The position numbers and the translations under genes were made by a program. A stretch of DNA of 64,000 bases from Siphonodentalium dalli. Its lineage: Eukaryota > Mollusca > Scaphopoda > Gadilida > Siphonodentaliidae. Of this stretch, positions 11,144-23,390 are shown piece by piece. The first letter of the stretch is position 1. Each line of letters opens with the position of its first letter. The stretch spans positions 17,422,991 to 17,486,990 of the forward strand of contig CP136061.1 in assembly GCA_032622095.1 (NCBI GenBank). The letters run 5' to 3'. Below the pieces are notes generated by a model. That model was not told the origin of the DNA. It was given only the letters and a program-made list of their open reading frames with translations, and made no database searches.

Positions 11144-11187
11144 ACCCCAATAATACTTAATTATATAGGAGTAAGTATTATTGGGGT
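11144..11187. repeat. Perfect 16-bp-arm palindrome
   Basis: ACCCCAATAATACTTA (11144-11159) and its exact complement TAAGTATTATTGGGGT (11172-11187) flank a 12-bp loop. It lies just outside the MITE at 11272. Confidence 0.9.
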
Positions 11188-11271
11188 GGGTAATTTTTGT
11201 GCTGGGGGTATGTGTTAAGGAGATGGTGGGTTCGAATTAAGTACCCAACGAAAACCCGAAAAATTGTTTTA

Positions 11272-11690
11272 GGTTACAGTGAAGTAATTCGATTGGTAGG
11301 AGAGAATTAAAAAAATTCTGGGCTCTGGTTGGTTAATAGTAGTTTCGATATTTAAACATATAAAATACATGCAATCACTCCTCTTGAAATTTCAGACTCC
11401 AAACAAAACATTGGCACATTGTAAAGCACGTGGTTCCTAGATTTAATTTTTTTGGTGTGAGGTGAAAAATGTCAATATTTGTTTCATGCAATTCTGACTC
11501 TCGATTATAAATCCCAAATTTAAAGGTGCATTCCATGCTCGACGATATGATTTTTTTCATGCATAAACTTTGCGCAGATGCCAACTCCGGTGGCCATGTA
11601 CTCATTTATCACAATTCGTGGATAGTCAGGGCTGCAGGCCATTATATGTTAACACTGAGGCCTATGGGAAATAATTACTTCACTGTAACC
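11272..11690. mobile_element. Harbinger-type MITE, 419 bp
   Basis: The terminal inverted repeats are GGTTACAGTGAAGTAATT and its complement. The flanks are TTTA on both sides, or TTA with one mismatch. An inner segment, TTAACACTGAGGCCTATGG, is nearly the same as the one near the right end of the elements at 61794-62034 and 62904-63353, so this is a diverged member of that family. The open frames in it are not meaningful. Confidence 0.75.
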
Positions 11691-11782
11691 TTTATTTGCA
11701 CTGCCGTATGCAGAGATAATATATTTTCTTAATACTATCTCCTCTATCATCATTGTTCACAGACCAAATGGTAAACAAAAAC

Positions 11783-12513
11783 TTGGTCAGAGTCAATGGT
11801 GTAGTAACACCTAGCATTTCATATTCTCATATAAGCGATAAAACAATGCAATATTCCTTTTAATTAAACGTGACTTTGTTAGGTATTTATTAAGCTGTAC
11901 AATCATGTATTATGCGAAGCCTGTATTCTATGAACACTTTCAGGTGGGACATTCCCATTTATGATTCGATTTATTTGAAAGTATGTTGTTGCTATATAAC
12001 AGGATACCTAAACACCGGACTCACCCCATCGGATAAATGATGTGTCCCTATCATGGGCACAATCCTGCACAATGGGGAAAGACAAGTTCGCGCGAATCAA
12101 TGTCAAGTATGACCGCGTTGGGAATTTCTTCGAAAGCTGCAGAACTATATAGACATTTGAAGCCAGGACGATGACAGATTTATGTCAAGTATAAACACGG
12201 GCAGAATTGATTGCTGTGTCAGAACCCGGCTAAACAACATTCGCATTGAAGTAGTGTCATTCAACTATCGGCGCCAACTCAAGAGTTATTCATGAGTTGA
12301 TATCCAACGTCATGGGTGTTTTCAAAAGTGGGCGAGCAACTCTCCGTGACCAGTTTTCTAATTGATTTTACAGCAAAACTTTTGTCGTGTATACTTTCTG
12401 AGAACTACTTTCTGGAGAAGCCCTTTAGCTAAGATCTGTATTATTCTTGGTCAGAATCAATGGTGAAGTAACATCTAGGATTTCACATTCTCATATAACC
12501 GATAAAACAATGG
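11783..12513. repeat. Direct repeat pair of about 66 bp
   Basis: A segment starting CTTGGTCAGAGTCAATGGTG at about 11783-11848 recurs as CTTGGTCAGAATCAATGGTG at 12446-12513. Both run through CATTCTCATATAA(G/C)CGATAAAACAATG. The 600 bp between them shows no gene. Confidence 0.7.
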
Positions 12514-13189
12514 AAAATCTATAATATGCAATATTTTTGTAATTTTTTCGGGCAGAATCGGGGGAACAACATTTTCAAAATCCGCTTTGGGGGGAATTTT
12601 TATGGAGTTCTTTGAAAAAACTCCTATTTTCGTGCATAGCTTTATTGTTTGATATTTCGCTCCTTGTGAAATTATTAATAAATTATTATTGTTGTCATTA
12701 CAAAATCCAAAATAGCGGACAAAATGGTGTCCGGAAGTGGTAAAATTGTGCAAATTTCGCTACATTTTACCAGATAATTTCCATTTTTTGTTAAAAAAAA
12801 AATGTACCATGCTAAATCGATATCTGATAGTAATGAGCCATATCACGAGGATTTGGCCCTTCAGTGTCCATCAAATTAAAATAGATTTAAAATACAATTT
12901 CGAAGAAAAATCAATTATTATTGTAATGCCCAGAAGGGAATTGAACTCACCCGTGTACTGAATACTGAATACCAATACGATGGCAGATATGAACCATTAA
13001 AGCCCATTTTAGCAGAAACGATGGCGTCAATATCCAAAATAGGGACAAAATGGCGACCGGCAGCAGTAAAATTGGGCAAGTTCGGCTAAAGGTCACCAGA
13101 TTGTTTCCATGGCATCAAAAATAAAAACATATTATTTTCATTAATTTATATTGTAACTAAATCTTCTCATATAATGTATAGCCAATAGT
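12514..13189. other. Inner arm of the giant inverted element; no gene
   Basis: Two diverged copies of a CCAAAATAGxGGACAAAATGG segment (about 12707 and 13032) are each followed by GTAAAATTG. The inverted counterpart is at about 15900-16010. No domain is visible. Confidence 0.55.
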
Positions 13190-13780
13190 GCTATATGCCA
13201 TGAAATGAGTGTCAACAGCCACCAAACTTGTATCCAAACATATCGAATGAGTTTCCAAAACCACTTAACGAGTGTCATCTAAGGAGCTTAAGTCCACGCA
13301 TCTGGGGTCTCAAACCACCATCTTAATTAATATAGTATACCAAACCAACACAGTCCATAGAACGGGCACCACCAATTGCCAACCAGTGTCCCGAACCACC
13401 CAATACGCATCCCAATCGACCCAATTAGTGTCGCAAACCATCCAAATGGTGCCCAAACACGCTGTAATGAGTAATCCAAACCATCCAACGATTGACACCA
13501 TATATCATCCAGAGTATGTCCCAAATCATCCACGCGGTGTCCCAAACCAACGAGCATCTCAAATCATCAATTGAGAACCCCACACCACCCCATGTGTGTC
13601 CAATAAAACCAATCAATGAGTGTCCATACCCATCAAATGGCCGTCCCATGCAACATGACGATTGCCTCAAACCACCCCATGCAGAATGTCTCACACCATC
13701 GAATGATTGTCACAACTATTATACAAAATCATCCATCGGATATCTCGAACAACCCAGCGAGTGTCTCTTTGTTTGGATTT
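13190..13780. repeat. Degenerate 21-bp satellite, C-rich strand
   Basis: An irregular array whose core reads CCAAACCACCCAATGAGTGTC, strongly diverged between units. The same core appears on the opposite strand from about 13785 onward. The several overlapping open frames on both strands here are produced by the repeat. Confidence 0.8.
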
Positions 13781-13858
13781 TAAACCCATTGGGTGGTTTT
13801 GGAACACTCATTTGGTGGTCTTAATCCTTGACCGTAGCTTCTTGACATTTTGCGAAAA

Positions 13859-14004
13859 CTCTGTGCCATAGGGTGCATCGCATATATAAGAAAATGCATT
13901 GGCCTAACATTACTTACCTTGGCCATGTGAGCCACAGAATTCTCATAACATATGCAAGACTCCCTATGGGAGACTCGCATATATGGGAGAATGCATGGCA
14001 CATG
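13859..14004. repeat. Degenerate hairpin near the strand-switch point
   Basis: The segment from GTGCCATAGGGTGCATCGCA to GGGAGAATGCATGGCAC contains GCATATATAAGAAAATGCATTGGC, close to the hairpin arms at 45790-46006. It looks like a decayed copy of that foldback unit, placed close to the centre of the giant inverted element. Confidence 0.6.
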
Positions 14005-14059
14005 ATCATTAATGCTGTATCAGCACATCACCCGCCATGAAAGGGTTGAATACTCGGAG

Positions 14060-14650
14060 GAGGGTTTTGTACACTTGTTTAAATGTATTGAGATGCAAGT
14101 TAGTAGATGGTTTATGACACCATTTGGATGGATTGGGAACTCAATGGCTGGTTTGTGATACTAGTTGTATGGTTTGGTCACTCGCTGTGTGGTTTGTGAC
14201 ACCCATTGCATGGTTTGAGACAACAGTTGAATTGGTTTGGACACTCGACATGGATATGGGACACACGTGTGGTTGAATGTGACATAAATTGTCGATGTAT
14301 TCAATGATTGGGCCATTTTATAAATTGAGACGACTTTTGGTGGTTTGAACCTATTTGGTTAGGAACACCAGTTGCATTGTTTGGGGCACTACTGGTACCA
14401 TGCACTGTGATTTGGAACAAAAGTTGCAGGGTTGCGACACTGATCGGATGAATTGAGATACTCCTTGGATGGCCTGTGATACCCATTGTGTGGGTTAGGG
14501 TACCATATGCATGGTTTGGAGGACTATCTGTGATGATCGGGAATCAGGTGCATATCGTACGGGGCACTACTTAATTGTTTGTGTCACCCGTTGGAAAGTT
14601 TGAGACCAATTGGGTGGTTTTGGACACTAGATGTGCATATGGGACACACG
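14060..14650. repeat. Degenerate 21-bp satellite, G-rich strand (part 1)
   Basis: Units resemble TGGTTTGGGACACTCATTGG, the complement of the array at 13190-13780. It is interrupted at 14663 by a LINE insertion. Confidence 0.8.
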
Positions 14651-14662
14651 AATGGTGGAATG

Positions 14663-15029
14663 TCACCTCACACTCTTATCTATACCGATCTATACTTCGT
14701 TCCGATATACTAAATCTATTTTCAATCAATTTCTTTCTATTATTCCATAAGAAAAAAAAATCTCATTTTGATATATCTATCGATCCAGCCCACACTGTGA
14801 GTAGCTAAGTAACATATATACCAACAACGATCTTCTAAAATTACTATGAACTTAACTACCTATATTATTATGTTATCATTCTCACAGTGTGGGCATATTC
14901 ACACGTAATCGGAAACGACCCCCATAAGCTTTATGCTTGATGTCGGATCCCCTCCATAAACCCATATTCATGATTCACATTTTGTAACATTATTGTATTG
15001 AATTATATGGAATAAATACTGTTTACATC
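14663..15029 (+). mobile_element. LINE 3' tail fragment (367 bp) with 12-bp target-site duplication
   Basis: Flanked by AATGGTGGAATG at 14651-14662 and 15030-15041, both within the 21-bp satellite. It ends AATAAATACTGTTTACATC, the same tail type as the LINEs at 4132-4994 and 5889-9400. It holds only 3' UTR. An exact inverted pair GCCCACACTGTGAG (14788-14801) and CTCACAGTGTGGGC (14882-14895) lies inside. Confidence 0.8.
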
Positions 15030-15041
15030 AATGGTGGAATG

Positions 15042-15760
15042 AGACACTCAATTGTCGACTGGTTCACTGATTGGACCGTTGAATGGATTGACACGACAGT
15101 TGGTGGTTTGGGACACCCGTTGTATGACATAGAACTCTCTTCGGATGGCCTGGGACAAACGTTTTGGTGCATATGGGACACTCTTTTCCTTTCGAACATT
15201 CGCTGGATTGTTTGGTACACTCATTTGGTGGTTTGGGGAATTTATTGGATGGATTGGCCCACTCATTGTATGATTTGGATCACACGTTGGATGGTTAGGG
15301 ACACTCATTTTTGGTAGTTTGGGGCAAAACCTGTGTAGCTTGGAACGTCCGTTGAATTATTTGGGGCTCTGTGGTTTGGAACAATCGTTGAAGGGCTATG
15401 ACAATACTCTTGGTAATTTAGATGGCATGTGATACTCATTGTGTGGGCATGGACACCAGGTGCACGGCTCGGGGAACCATATATGTGGATTGGGAACCAG
15501 TTGCATATGGTTTTGGGCACTACTTGGTGGTTTGGGGAACTCATTGGGTGGATTATTTATCATGCTTTACTCGGTACAATATTTGAATTTGGGGCACCAA
15601 ACGTATGGCTTGGGATACTCATAGATTGGTTTTGGATACTATGTAGGTGGCTCAGTATATTGTTGGGTACACTCGTTAGGTGGTTTGGGACACTCATTTG
15701 ATGTATTCTGAAACTAGTTTGTGGCTTAGGAAATTTGTATGATGGCATATATACAACTAC
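15042..15760. repeat. Degenerate 21-bp satellite, G-rich strand (part 2)
   Basis: Continuation of the array at 14060-14650 beyond the LINE insertion, with units such as GGTTTGGGGAACTCATTGGG. The G-rich arm totals about 1.3 kb against about 0.6 kb for the C-rich arm, so the palindrome is asymmetric. Confidence 0.8.
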
Positions 15761-16211
15761 TTATTGGCTTTATATTGATTCGATATTTGAAGATTTAGTT
15801 TAAAAAGTTAAAAATTCAAAAAGCACTTCAACTGTTGAATTCCGATTGCCATTTTCGTCGTCATTTTTGAAAACTCGGGTTTTGACTTACTGTTATCGTA
15901 TTAGGGTTGGACATCAGGAATGGTGGCGCAACTAGCACCTGCGGTGAAAGTTACTGTAAAATGCTCTTTTTGTTACTTTCGGTTGCCATTTTGTCCTCCA
16001 TTTTGGACTCTTTTTTCAGTCAAATTATGCAGGAAATGACAGACATATGGCATGGAATCAAGAACAATAGGTTTTTGCTGAACATTTATGTAGTGAGTGG
16101 GGTATACTCCCGGAAATCGCCGCTATATTGCCCGGAACATACACTGTCACCTTTTAACGTCTAAATAGTTGGAGTAGACATCCTTACGAAAAATGAATGA
16201 AGTTTAATCCT

Positions 16212-16228
16212 GGGGGGGGGGGGGGGGG
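16212..16228 (+). repeat. Poly(G) run of 17
   Basis: An uninterrupted G run. Similar G or C homopolymers occur at 29681-29692, 33135-33148, 46153-46165 and about 58706-58716. Their lengths may be inexact in assembly. Confidence 0.9.
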
Positions 16229-16474
16229 AGTGTGCACGATTGATCGACCTGGTTCCCGGACTAAAATTTCAATTTTCGTTTTCTTACATGTTTTTCTACA
16301 TTTTTTTATAATAAAAAATAACGAATTTTCCTCCCTGAAACGCGCGGAAATTTGGGCTGTTTTGTCATATTCAGCCGTTACATGTAGGTAACGTTTGTGG
16401 TCAGTAGATTTGTATATTTATATAAATTTTTTCAGGTTCACCTTAAAATTGTGCTTTGTATTAGACAGTATGTG

Positions 16475-17107
16475 AAAATAAAAGTTATTTTTTTTTGTTT
16501 TTTTGGGGTACATTCAGAAACCCCTTCTGAAATGAAAACGCCAGGAAATTTCGTTTCAGAAATTGTGTATTATCGATCAGTGATGATTATGGCACTATTA
16601 ATACAAAAATCAGCTTTGTACTCGAAAGCGCAAATAGAAGTAATGTTTTGGGGTTTTGGGGGTACTATCAGAAACCCCCTTCTGAAATGAAAACGCCAGG
16701 AAATTTCGTTTCAGAAATTGTGTATTATTGGTCAGTGATTGCTGGAGCACTATCAATATAAAAATCAGCCTTGTTCTCAAAAATGCAAATAGAAGTGATT
16801 TTTGGGGTTTTATGGGTACTATCAGAAACCCCCTTCTGAAATGAAAACGCTAGGAAATTTCGTTTCAGAAATTATGTATTATTGGTCAGTGATTGCTGGA
16901 GTACTAATAATATAATAAATCAGCTTTTTACTCAAAAGTGCAAATAGTCATTTTTGGAGTTTGTATGGGGTCTCTGGCCCCAAAACAACAGGAATACGGA
17001 ACTTAAGAAATCGGATTTCTTTATACGTTCTTGGGGTGGAAAAAATCTGGGGCATCAAACCTTTCGTACGCAATTGTGCAAATAGAACCCAGCAGGCTCT
17101 CGGACTA
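16475..17107. repeat. Right arm: about 155-bp diverged repeats
   Basis: Three units are marked by CTTCTGAAATGAAAACGC at about 16525, 16680 and 16834. Each runs on into GGAAATTTCGTTTCAGAAAT. It is the inverted counterpart of 10575-11025. Confidence 0.85.
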
Positions 17108-17603
17108 TTATAGCTATATAATTGTTGTAGTCCGATACCAATGGTAGTTATCTGATAAACTGTTCACCCCACGATAGATCAAACACCTACATGCACGTTT
17201 ATTCTGAATGACATACATTCAAAATTACCTATGTTGGCTAACTTGGCAACCTTGTGCTTCAATTTTTGTGAGTTCATATCATTTGCATATGTTATCTGGA
17301 CGCAAAAAAACGAGACTACACCAAAGTAACACCGATTCGAACATATCCGAATCAGCAGACCGATTCGGTGTCGATCTCGAATCGGGTCCCGATATCGACA
17401 TCGAATCGAATCTCTAATATTCGCAGGTACCTAAATCACATAGACAAATTTTCATACCTATAATAGCAAAGAGAAAAGTAGTTAGTTGTAAATGAGTCTG
17501 AAAGGAAAAAAACGAATGTCCAGAGGCCGAAGGTGGATTTAAATACGTAGTTTCACACCGGAAGCTGATAGACGCAAAGGGATGACACGAGTAAAGGGTG
17601 ATA

Positions 17604-18003
17604 ATACGCAGAAAATCAATGAACATGTATATTCGTGAACATAAAATAAATGAACATGTCTATTCGTGAACTTAAAATAAATGAACATGTCTATTCGTGA
17701 ACTTAAAATCAATGAACATGTATATTGGTGAACTTAAAACCAACGAACATGTATATTGGTGAACTTAAAATCAATGAACATGTATATTGGTGCACTTAAA
17801 ATCAATGAACATGTATATTGGTGAACTTAAAATCAATGAACATGTTAATTCGCGAACTTAAACTTAAACTTGCGAACTTAAAATCAATGAACATGTATAT
17901 TAGTGAACTTAAGATAAATGAACATGTATATTCGCGAACTTAAAATCAATGAACATGTATAGTGGTGAACTTAAACTCAATGCACATGTATATTTGTGAA
18001 CTT
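17604..18003. repeat. 31-bp minisatellite, about 12 copies
   Basis: The unit is close to GAACTTAAAATCAATGAACA followed by TGTATATTGGT. Variants include CTATTCG for TATATTGG, and one scrambled unit lies near 17850-17885. Confidence 0.93.
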
Positions 18004-19620
18004 TGCATTGAATTGTACCCATCTAATCCGGATTAGGATCTTTTGTCTTAATTTATTGGCCATGTATGGGGTTAGCCCTCTTGTGTGAACCTTTGGGCTG
18101 GATTTGTAAAATTTAACCCAAACACACCCACCCTCAAGTATATTTTGTATATTTAAAACCACCCACCCTTTGAAGTATATTTTGTATAATGTTCCAGAAA
18201 TTTGTTTCTTTGTGGTGTGAATATTTAGACATGTCCGTTATTTCGTAAAAGTTATATTTAACGAAATAACGGACATATTAGTTATCTCTCTTTTTGAAAA
18301 CATAAACATTGGGCTACGAGAGTGGTATTGTCATACTATGCCGAGTAAAAATCTAAATTTTAGTTCCTCTTCCTGTGAACGGAAGTACTTTGCCATTCTG
18401 TCTTATGCGCCTGAATTTATAGACTGCAATTTCCGGACTCGGATAGGGAGATATATTGGGTAGAAGTATGTCCTCAGAAATCAAAGAACTGTATTACATG
18501 TAGCCATGGGAACTACAAAAACACGATGACAAATTATTGACAATGGTTCAATACTACTACTACTACACAATACATTTGTCTCGAATATCACCCCGTATAT
18601 AAGTTTACACAGTGTATAATGTTTAGATACATGGAGTCACAAGGCCGAAAATCAATTATGTTACTTGGTCACCCACCCACCCCCTCTGTGCAAATAATTT
18701 AGTTATATTTTTCGAGAATACTTTTAAAACTCATGTACCCCCGCAAATGAAAATATTGACACTTGTCAAGTTAAATTTAGGGCCAATTCTCATATTAGTA
18801 AATAATACATAAATAAAACATGCAGTGTCAGGAAAATAAATTAGAGACACTGTAAGGTACCAAATTTTTTTCCAGAATTTGGGTACCCACTATCGCATTG
18901 TTTGGAAGAATAAAATAATTTCCGATTCTGAGATAGGGACACGCCCCATTAAATCATTAGCAATGACATATATGTGGATTTGATATTTGAGATATATTGA
19001 CAACACATCCACAACAAAACGGAGAACGAACGTCTGCACACATGCAATATAAGTATATCCGCGGAGACGTTATACTTTTATAAATATAGCATGAGAACAT
19101 ACGGTTTAGACGAATATTTTCAAGATTGAATCCTCATCAAGATTCATACTTAAAAAAAAAAACTTTATGACTTTACCGACGGGTACATACAGTTGCAATT
19201 AATTTGAGTACCCACGTTTATAAGGGCGGCCTCTAAAACTATCCCATCCAATAAATTACATGGTATGAAATGGGTGAAGGATCTAGACACAAACTCCAAG
19301 AATGTGACAATTATAATGATAATATCAGCTATTTTTCGCGTTACCCTTTAGGAAAATGTGAAGGTGGAATTTCCTCATCTGACTGTTCCCTTATTTTAAA
19401 CAATTTACTATTAATTCTGATCTGCTGCCTGGATACTTTCTTATCAGTGGTTAGCTAATTGAGTACCATAGCTTCTGTTGTAGTTATCTAAACGCTCCTT
19501 GTCATAAGCCATAACGTTTACTATTAATTGTGGAAAGAGCATTTATAAATTATGTACCCCTCATTGCCTTCAGTGATTGTGGAACCAACATCTAAAATAC
19601 CACCAAGTATGCATGTCGTA
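18004..19620. other. Stretch without a gene; one perfect palindrome
   Basis: At 18231-18276 ATGTCCGTTATTTCGT and its exact complement flank a 14-bp loop. At 18126-18190 a CCACCCACCCT...AAGTATATTTTGTAT segment is duplicated. The remainder, including an A-run at 19151, shows no domain. The open frame at 19270-19458 looks like chance. Confidence 0.55.
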
Positions 19621-20345
19621 GCTACCTGGATATTTAACACCTTATAGGCTATTATAACAAGTTTATGTCACTCTAACTGGATATTCAACACATTATAGGC
19701 TATTATAACCAGTTTATGCCACTCTAACTGGATATTTAACACCTTATATGCTATTATAACCAGTTTATGTCACTCTAACTGGATATATAACACCTTATAG
19801 GCTATTAAAACCAGTTTATGTCACTCACTCTAACTGGATATTTAACACCTGATAGGCTATTATAACCAGTTTATGTCACTCTAATTGGATATTTAACACC
19901 TGATAGGCTATTATAACCAGTTTATGTCACTCTAATTGGATATTTAACACCTTATAGGCTATTAAAACCAGTTTATGTCACTCACTCTAACTGGATATTT
20001 AACACCTGATAGGCTATTATAACCAGTTTATGTCACTCTAATTGGATATTTAACACCTTATAGGCTATTATAACCAGTTTATGTCACTCTAACTGGATAT
20101 TTAACACCTTATATGCTATTATAACCAGTTTATGTCACTCTAATTGGATATTTAACACCTTATAGGCTATTATAACCAGTTTATGTCACTCTAATTGGAT
20201 ATTTAACACCTTATAGGCTATTATAACCAGTTTATGTCACTCTAATTGGATATTTAACACCTTATAGGCTATTATAACCAGTTTATGTCACTCTAATTGG
20301 ATATTTAACACCTTATATGCTATTATAACCAGTTTATGTCACTCT
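19621..20345. repeat. 51-bp minisatellite, about 14 copies
   Basis: The unit is TCTAACTGGATATTTAACAC followed by CTTATAGGCTATTATAACCA and GTTTATGTCAC. Two units carry a 4-bp duplication (CACTCACTC). Variants AACTGG/AATTGG and CTTATA/CTGATA occur in blocks, suggesting local amplification. Confidence 0.95.
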
Positions 20346-22600
20346 TATAGCCATGTTCTCTCTCAACTTAAAGACATATTATGGACTTGTTCGGGTGCGT
20401 GAAACTGATAAGTTAGTATTCAGGGGCTATGCCAACTGGAGGAATTTAGCATTCTACTAACATCACCGAAAATATCAAGCAAATCGACCGTACCACTCCA
20501 TAGAAAACATTGTCTGAACTATGCTAAAATGTAAATATTTACTACTCGAATCGGGACGCTTCTATCGGCGATAAACTAACGAAAACGATTTCGACATCGG
20601 CAGTCGCTGCATTTAATTAATATACAAGAATGACGGCGTGTGTTGTCAATTTAGATATAATATTTGTAAAAATAACTACTTTGAACAAGATTATCTTCCA
20701 TTTCTATTCGATCACTCTACCGGAGTGTTTCACATCACTTTAATACTTTCTACGTTTTGCCGATGCAAACCAATATGAACAAGCGCACTGCCCAGAGTAT
20801 CCCCCACTGAGGTTTATTAATTTTCTGAGGTGGCTTAATTCCGAAAGATGTCTTAGTTTGGACAGTGATGACTGAATAAAAATCTACATGAATTGAAATC
20901 GGTTCATATCTGGTTTGAGATATCAAACCGGACAAACTAAAATCACGAAAATTGACAACTAACGATGATGACTCAGAACAAAATGAAAGTGCAAACAACG
21001 TCATTGGGCAGTGTTTTGAAAGCAGTCATGATGACGAACCTCCATACCAAATTGCATTCAGATCCGATAACCCATGGCTGAGATATTTGCATGAACGGAC
21101 AAAACAGAAATAATTTCCAGATAAAGAAGGATAACTCTAAAATGGGAAACGCGAACAACGTCATTTGAACCTCTTTTGTAAGAAGGCATGACGGTGAACC
21201 TGCATACAATATTTCATATAGATCCTATAACCATTGGTTGAGATGTGTGCACGGACGGACAAAACAATCCAATTTTCCAGATAAACAAGATGGCTACTGG
21301 CGTCCATGTTTTAAAATAAATTGGGGACAGAGTTTACAGCTCACATCTAGAGGCCACACCAAAGAGCTATATGAAGTTTGGTGCCTACCGGGAAATCATA
21401 TTGTCACCATGGGAACCTGGCTAATTCTATGGTAAATTAGCAAATTAAGAGCAAAAAATTGGTGTTGACCCATGAAAAATACCATTGGTCTGACCTTTAT
21501 TAGTTAACGGTCTTGATATTAATTAAACGGTGTTGAACCGTACAAATTAGAACGGTCTGCCAGTTACTGTTTACGGTCTACCAGTTACTTAAACGGTTTT
21601 ATACCGTAGAAAATGTTATGGCCTGACCGTATGTTTAACGGCCAAAGATTGGCAGCGATGTTGCGCAGTCTCAGACCGTTAAAGCGAAGGTATTATTTCT
21701 AACAGTGTATGCACGACATGTTATTCAGTGTGGTTATTGGTTTTCATATTCCAAACAACATGACATAATTATTCTCGAGATATTTAAGGCTTCGATCGAT
21801 TCCACTGAGGACGGGAGTTTCTCGACTGAATAGAGCAAACAGCACCCTTCAACTTCTTTCTATGAGCATTCGGGAGTCCACGAGATACAGTTCTGACTCG
21901 GATGTGCTCAAATCTTTTGCTCACAGAAAAGAAACTCACAATAAAGTGATTGTGTTTGAGTTTTATATGATTTCATGGTATTTCAGTGAAAATTCAACGA
22001 TTATCGTAAGCACAGAAGTTTATCGGCTGAATAGAGCAAGAGGGCGACGGAAGAGGCACCGCTCAACTTCTTTCTAGGGAAGCATTCGGGAGTCAATATG
22101 AAATACAGTTCTGACTCGGGTGAGTACCAATAGGACAGAAATAAGTAGTTAACAGTGTTTTATTATTCAAACAATCTCTGACGTGGGTTCCCAGCCCTCA
22201 TCTCTCCCGTCAGCAGCTATCAAGTGCATGCAATATTCCGATACTTTTGCGGCCCCAATTGATTCCACTGAAGACGAAAGTTTCACGACTAAATAGAGCA
22301 AGGTGTACTACAGAAGTAAATTCGAGGGGAGCGTTACAGACAACCGTGTCATAAGTTTCTGACTCCGAAGTGCACGAATTTATATGTCACACCACAAAAA
22401 CTCGAGGTGAAGTATATTGAAAATGCACTTCTTCTATTTCCATTTTATTTTACACAACTAATGTAACTGCTATTTGTATTTGATGGAATCATATTGCAGC
22501 ATTGGTCGCTCAAACATTTTCCAGCGTCCAATACCATTAGCTCTTTGAAATCCTAAGTGTATCTTAGTCACTATCAACTAAAACTATACCGAATAGTGCC
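20346..22600. other. Diverged duplications, no gene recognised
   Basis: About 20980-21105 and 21150-21275 are diverged direct copies sharing AACAACGTCATT and GACGGACAAAACA-like text. At 21480-21710 AACGGTCT/ACCGT motifs recur irregularly. At about 21792-21905, 22000-22125 and 22255-22375 three diverged copies share GAATAGAGCAA and CAGTTCTGACTCGG-type text. These look like eroded repeats. Confidence 0.5.
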
Positions 22601-22639
22601 ACCCCATTATTCGGTATGTGTGTACATGTATATATAGAA

Positions 22640-23010
22640 TATGTAGCTAGTGTCGTGGCGTACACTGTTTATGTCCGTGTGGGGGATTTGAGCATCTGAT
22701 GGACGAGGTTATGTCGAGTCCTATAGATGCCAACCCCCCCGAGCGGACATAAACAGTTTAAGCGACGGCACTAGCTGCATATTTTATTTATCCATCGCAC
22801 TAAACTTGCATTTTGTGCGATAAATCTGTCATTTTCCTCAGTTTTACATTCGTTACTTCGATGACGGGATTGATTGACGCCCATACATTTATTAGGTTAT
22901 CATTCATGACGTGGAAAAACCGGAGTGCAGCTTAGAGCGAAATAGTTCGTTGGGTTGTTTTAATAGTTATTCTAAGCTGGCCTTTAGCTAATGGTTTATA
23001 GATGGTTTAG
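22640..23010. mobile_element. Hairpin-bearing dispersed element, copy 1
   Basis: A hairpin at 22640-22782 has arms that include GTTTATGTCCG and CGGACATAAAC, with outer arms TATGTAGCTAGTG and CACTAGCTGCATA. It is followed by a body with TTTTCCTCAGTTTT and TTAGAGCGAAATAGTT. The same hairpin-plus-body order recurs at 29251-29590. No coding sequence is present. Confidence 0.65.
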
Positions 23011-23331
23011 AGCGAAAACACATATCCGATTACGAATTTTGTATCAATTGCAGTGAATTATGGACGATAGAAAGGTCTCAAAATCACAATGACGTCATTC
23101 GGGTCAATTGACATCCCTAGTTACCGGCGCAATTTGCATATACAATTACGTCGTGAAAGTAGTACTAACATAATAAAGCTACGTTGACCTAGTAAAGCTA
23201 CTTTGAGCAATAAACGTAACGTTTATTAGGCAAGCTTTATGGAGGTAATAGCGGTAGCGAGCGGTGGATAAATATAGAATACCCACATAGTTTGTCGAGA
23301 TACAGGGTTTATTTTCAGCATTTCATTTATT

Positions 23332-23390
23332 TATGATTCAGCAAATGGGGGACCGACCTTTGGCGAGGTCCCCATTTATGCTGAATCATA
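23332..23390. repeat. Hairpin with CCTTTGGCGAG loop
   Basis: TATGATTCAGCA and GGGGACC on the left pair with GGTCCCC and TGCTGAATCATA on the right, around the loop GACCTTTGGCGA. The loop matches that of the otherwise unrelated stem at 34038-34178. ATAGAATACCCACATAG lies about 55 bp upstream, which resembles the outer end of the 34038 element. Confidence 0.7.

Larger units (their letters stand above)
10100..17440. mobile_element. Giant inverted-repeat (foldback-like) element, about 7.3 kb
   Basis: Several blocks occur at both ends in opposite orientation and in mirrored order. The tips are rich in GAATCGAATC (10110-10205 and 17330-17425). The 10575-11025 block matches 16475-17107 inverted, sharing GTACGAAAGGTTTGATGCC, GAAATCGGATTTCTTAAG and GGGGCCAGAGACCCC on the left strand. 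The GGACAAAATGG blocks at about 12700-13100 match 15900-16010 inverted. Inside these lies a 21-bp satellite that reverses strand near 13780. No transposase is seen. Exact ends and target duplication were not found. Confidence 0.65.

Noticed and set aside
13272-15748. Cluster of overlapping open frames on both strands
   Set aside because: They follow the degenerate 21-bp satellite. Residue patterns are repeat-driven and no domain is visible.
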